Position numbers and translations under genes: made by a program. This document shows, in pieces, positions 6,283 through 6,953 of a DNA stretch of 6,953 bases. Origin of the DNA: Acetobacteraceae bacterium (GTDB taxonomy: Bacteria > Pseudomonadota > Alphaproteobacteria > Acetobacterales > Acetobacteraceae); NCBI GenBank assembly GCA_019689515.1, contig JADGHI010000198.1:1-6953 (forward strand), read 5' to 3'. The notes beneath the pieces are model-generated. The model saw only the letters and a list, made by a program, of their open reading frames with translations, did not search any database and had not been told where the DNA came from. Positions within the stretch are counted from its first letter, which is position 1, and each line of letters begins with the position of its first letter.

Positions 6283-6318
6283 CCGAGTCGTTTCGCACCG
6301 CTCGCGCGGGGCGTCCAT
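6272..6318 (-). repeat. duplicated start context: ATGGACGCCCC twice, 36 bp apart
   Basis: The minus strand carries ATGGACGCCCC beginning at 6318 and again at 6282. The spacing is 36 bp, exactly 12 codons, so both ATGs are in the aminotransferase frame. The first lies 8 nt after the glycosylase stop. The copies create two alternative starts with the same first codons, M-D-A-P. Confidence 0.6.
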
Positions 6319-6326
6319 CGGACGCG

Positions 6327-6953
6327 TCAGGGCGCCTCGCCCGCCGGGCGCCCCGTCACGAAGCGCCAGTGGTGCCAGAGCAGCCGCGCCGCCAGCGCGC
6401 GCCAGGGGCGCCACCGCTCCGCCATCGCCCGCAGCGCCTTCGGGTCCGGCCGTGCCGCGAGGCCCTTGAGATGCGCCGCGCCGGCGGCGAGGGCGAGGTC
6501 GCCGGCCGGGAACACGTCGGGTCGTTGCAGGCCGAACAGCAGGTGGATCTCCGCCGTCCATCGGCCGAGGCCCTTCACCGCGGAGATGGCGGCGATCGCG
6601 GCCTCGTCGTCCTCCATCCGCGCCACGGCGGCGAGGTCGAGGCGGCCCGTGACGCAGGCTTCGGCCAGCGCGCGCGCATGGGCGACCTTCGGGCGTGACA
6701 GGCCGGCGCCGCGCAGCGCCTCCTCCGGCAGGGCGAGCAGCCCGGCCGGGTCCAGCGCGCCGGGCAGGGCACTCAGCCGGATCCAGATCGCGGCGGCCGC
6801 CTGGTTGGAGATCATCTGGCCGCAGATCGCGCGCAGTAGGCCGGGGAAGCCCGGATCGCGCGTGCGCCAGGGCAAGGGGCCGGCGGCCGGCTCGATGCGG
6901 GCGAAGTCCGGATCGGCTTCGGCAAGCGCGGCAAGGCCGGCGCGGGCCCAAGG
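6327..6953 (-). CDS. HhH-GPD DNA glycosylase, DNA-3-methyladenine glycosylase II (AlkA) type (N-terminus off the right edge)
   Basis: The frame is open to the right edge, giving 208 residues with no stop; the true start must lie just outside, since the first visible residues already match the N-terminal region of short AlkA-like proteins. RAICGQMISNQAA (41-53 of the fragment) is the family's conserved helix, usually with GQQ rather than GQM. The helix-hairpin-helix is about 122-141, with KGLGRWTAE (127-135), which binds the DNA backbone. The catalytic aspartate is Asp152 in FPAGDLAL, aligned with the second Asp of the LPDD segment in AlkA. The enzyme should remove alkylated bases such as 3-methyladenine in base excision repair. 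There is no sign of the extra N-terminal domain of E. coli AlkA within the window. An internal TTG at 6875 could be taken for a start, but it would cut into the conserved fold. The aminotransferase follows. Confidence 0.88.
   Translation of the reverse strand, partial: PWARAGLAALAEADPDFARIEPAAGPLPWRTRDPGFPGLLRAICGQMISNQAAAAIWIRLSALPGALDPAGLLALPEEALRGAGLSRPKVAHARALAEACVTGRLDLAAVARMEDDEAAIAAISAVKGLGRWTAEIHLLFGLQRPDVFPAGDLALAAGAAHLKGLAARPDPKALRAMAERWRPWRALAARLLWHHWRFVTGRPAGEAP

Noticed and set aside
6327..6875. Glycosylase starting at the TTG at 6875 as a complete 182-residue gene
   Set aside because: The frame continues open to the right edge and the upstream residues fit the N-terminal region of the family, so the gene is simply cut by the window.
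5074..6951. A 625-codon frame that would fuse extra N-terminal sequence to the aminotransferase
   Set aside because: The extension overlaps the DNA glycosylase in another frame and has no domain features. The aminotransferase fold begins near 6282.

Overview
The window is very GC-rich (roughly three quarters G+C by eye, with strong G/C bias at third codon positions) and carries seven genes, all read from the minus strand. Base composition, codon use and the gene families suggest a high-GC alphaproteobacterium, perhaps of the Acetobacteraceae/Rhodospirillales type. That placement is inference, because no rRNA or other marker gene is present.

Layout in the direction of transcription, from the right edge to the left: (1) an HhH-GPD DNA glycosylase of the AlkA type, cut by the right edge; (2) a fold-type I PLP aminotransferase, 44 nt behind it; (3) a 233-nt spacer with two small inverted repeats and a weak promoter candidate; (4) a stand-alone small cupin followed at once by a GC hairpin; (5) a spacer of about 87% G+C; (6) a tight four-gene block: GT9 heptosyltransferase-like, GT2 WaaE/KdtX-like, GT4, and an AsnB-type glutamine amidotransferase cut by the left edge.

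The four genes of the left block overlap by 4, 4 and 1 nt (ATGA, ATGA, TGATG), so they almost certainly form one translationally coupled operon. Three glycosyltransferases of these families point to assembly of a surface glycan, most likely lipopolysaccharide core or O-antigen. The AsnB-like enzyme at the end may supply asparagine, or may amidate a carboxylated sugar of that glycan, as proposed for WbpS-type proteins. The glycosylase and aminotransferase form a separate pair with no clear functional link. The cupin looks like a single-gene unit.

No RNA gene, mobile element or CRISPR array was seen. The long open frames on the plus strand are GC-driven mirror frames. I found no clearly new system; the most interesting point is the amidotransferase embedded in the glycosyltransferase operon.
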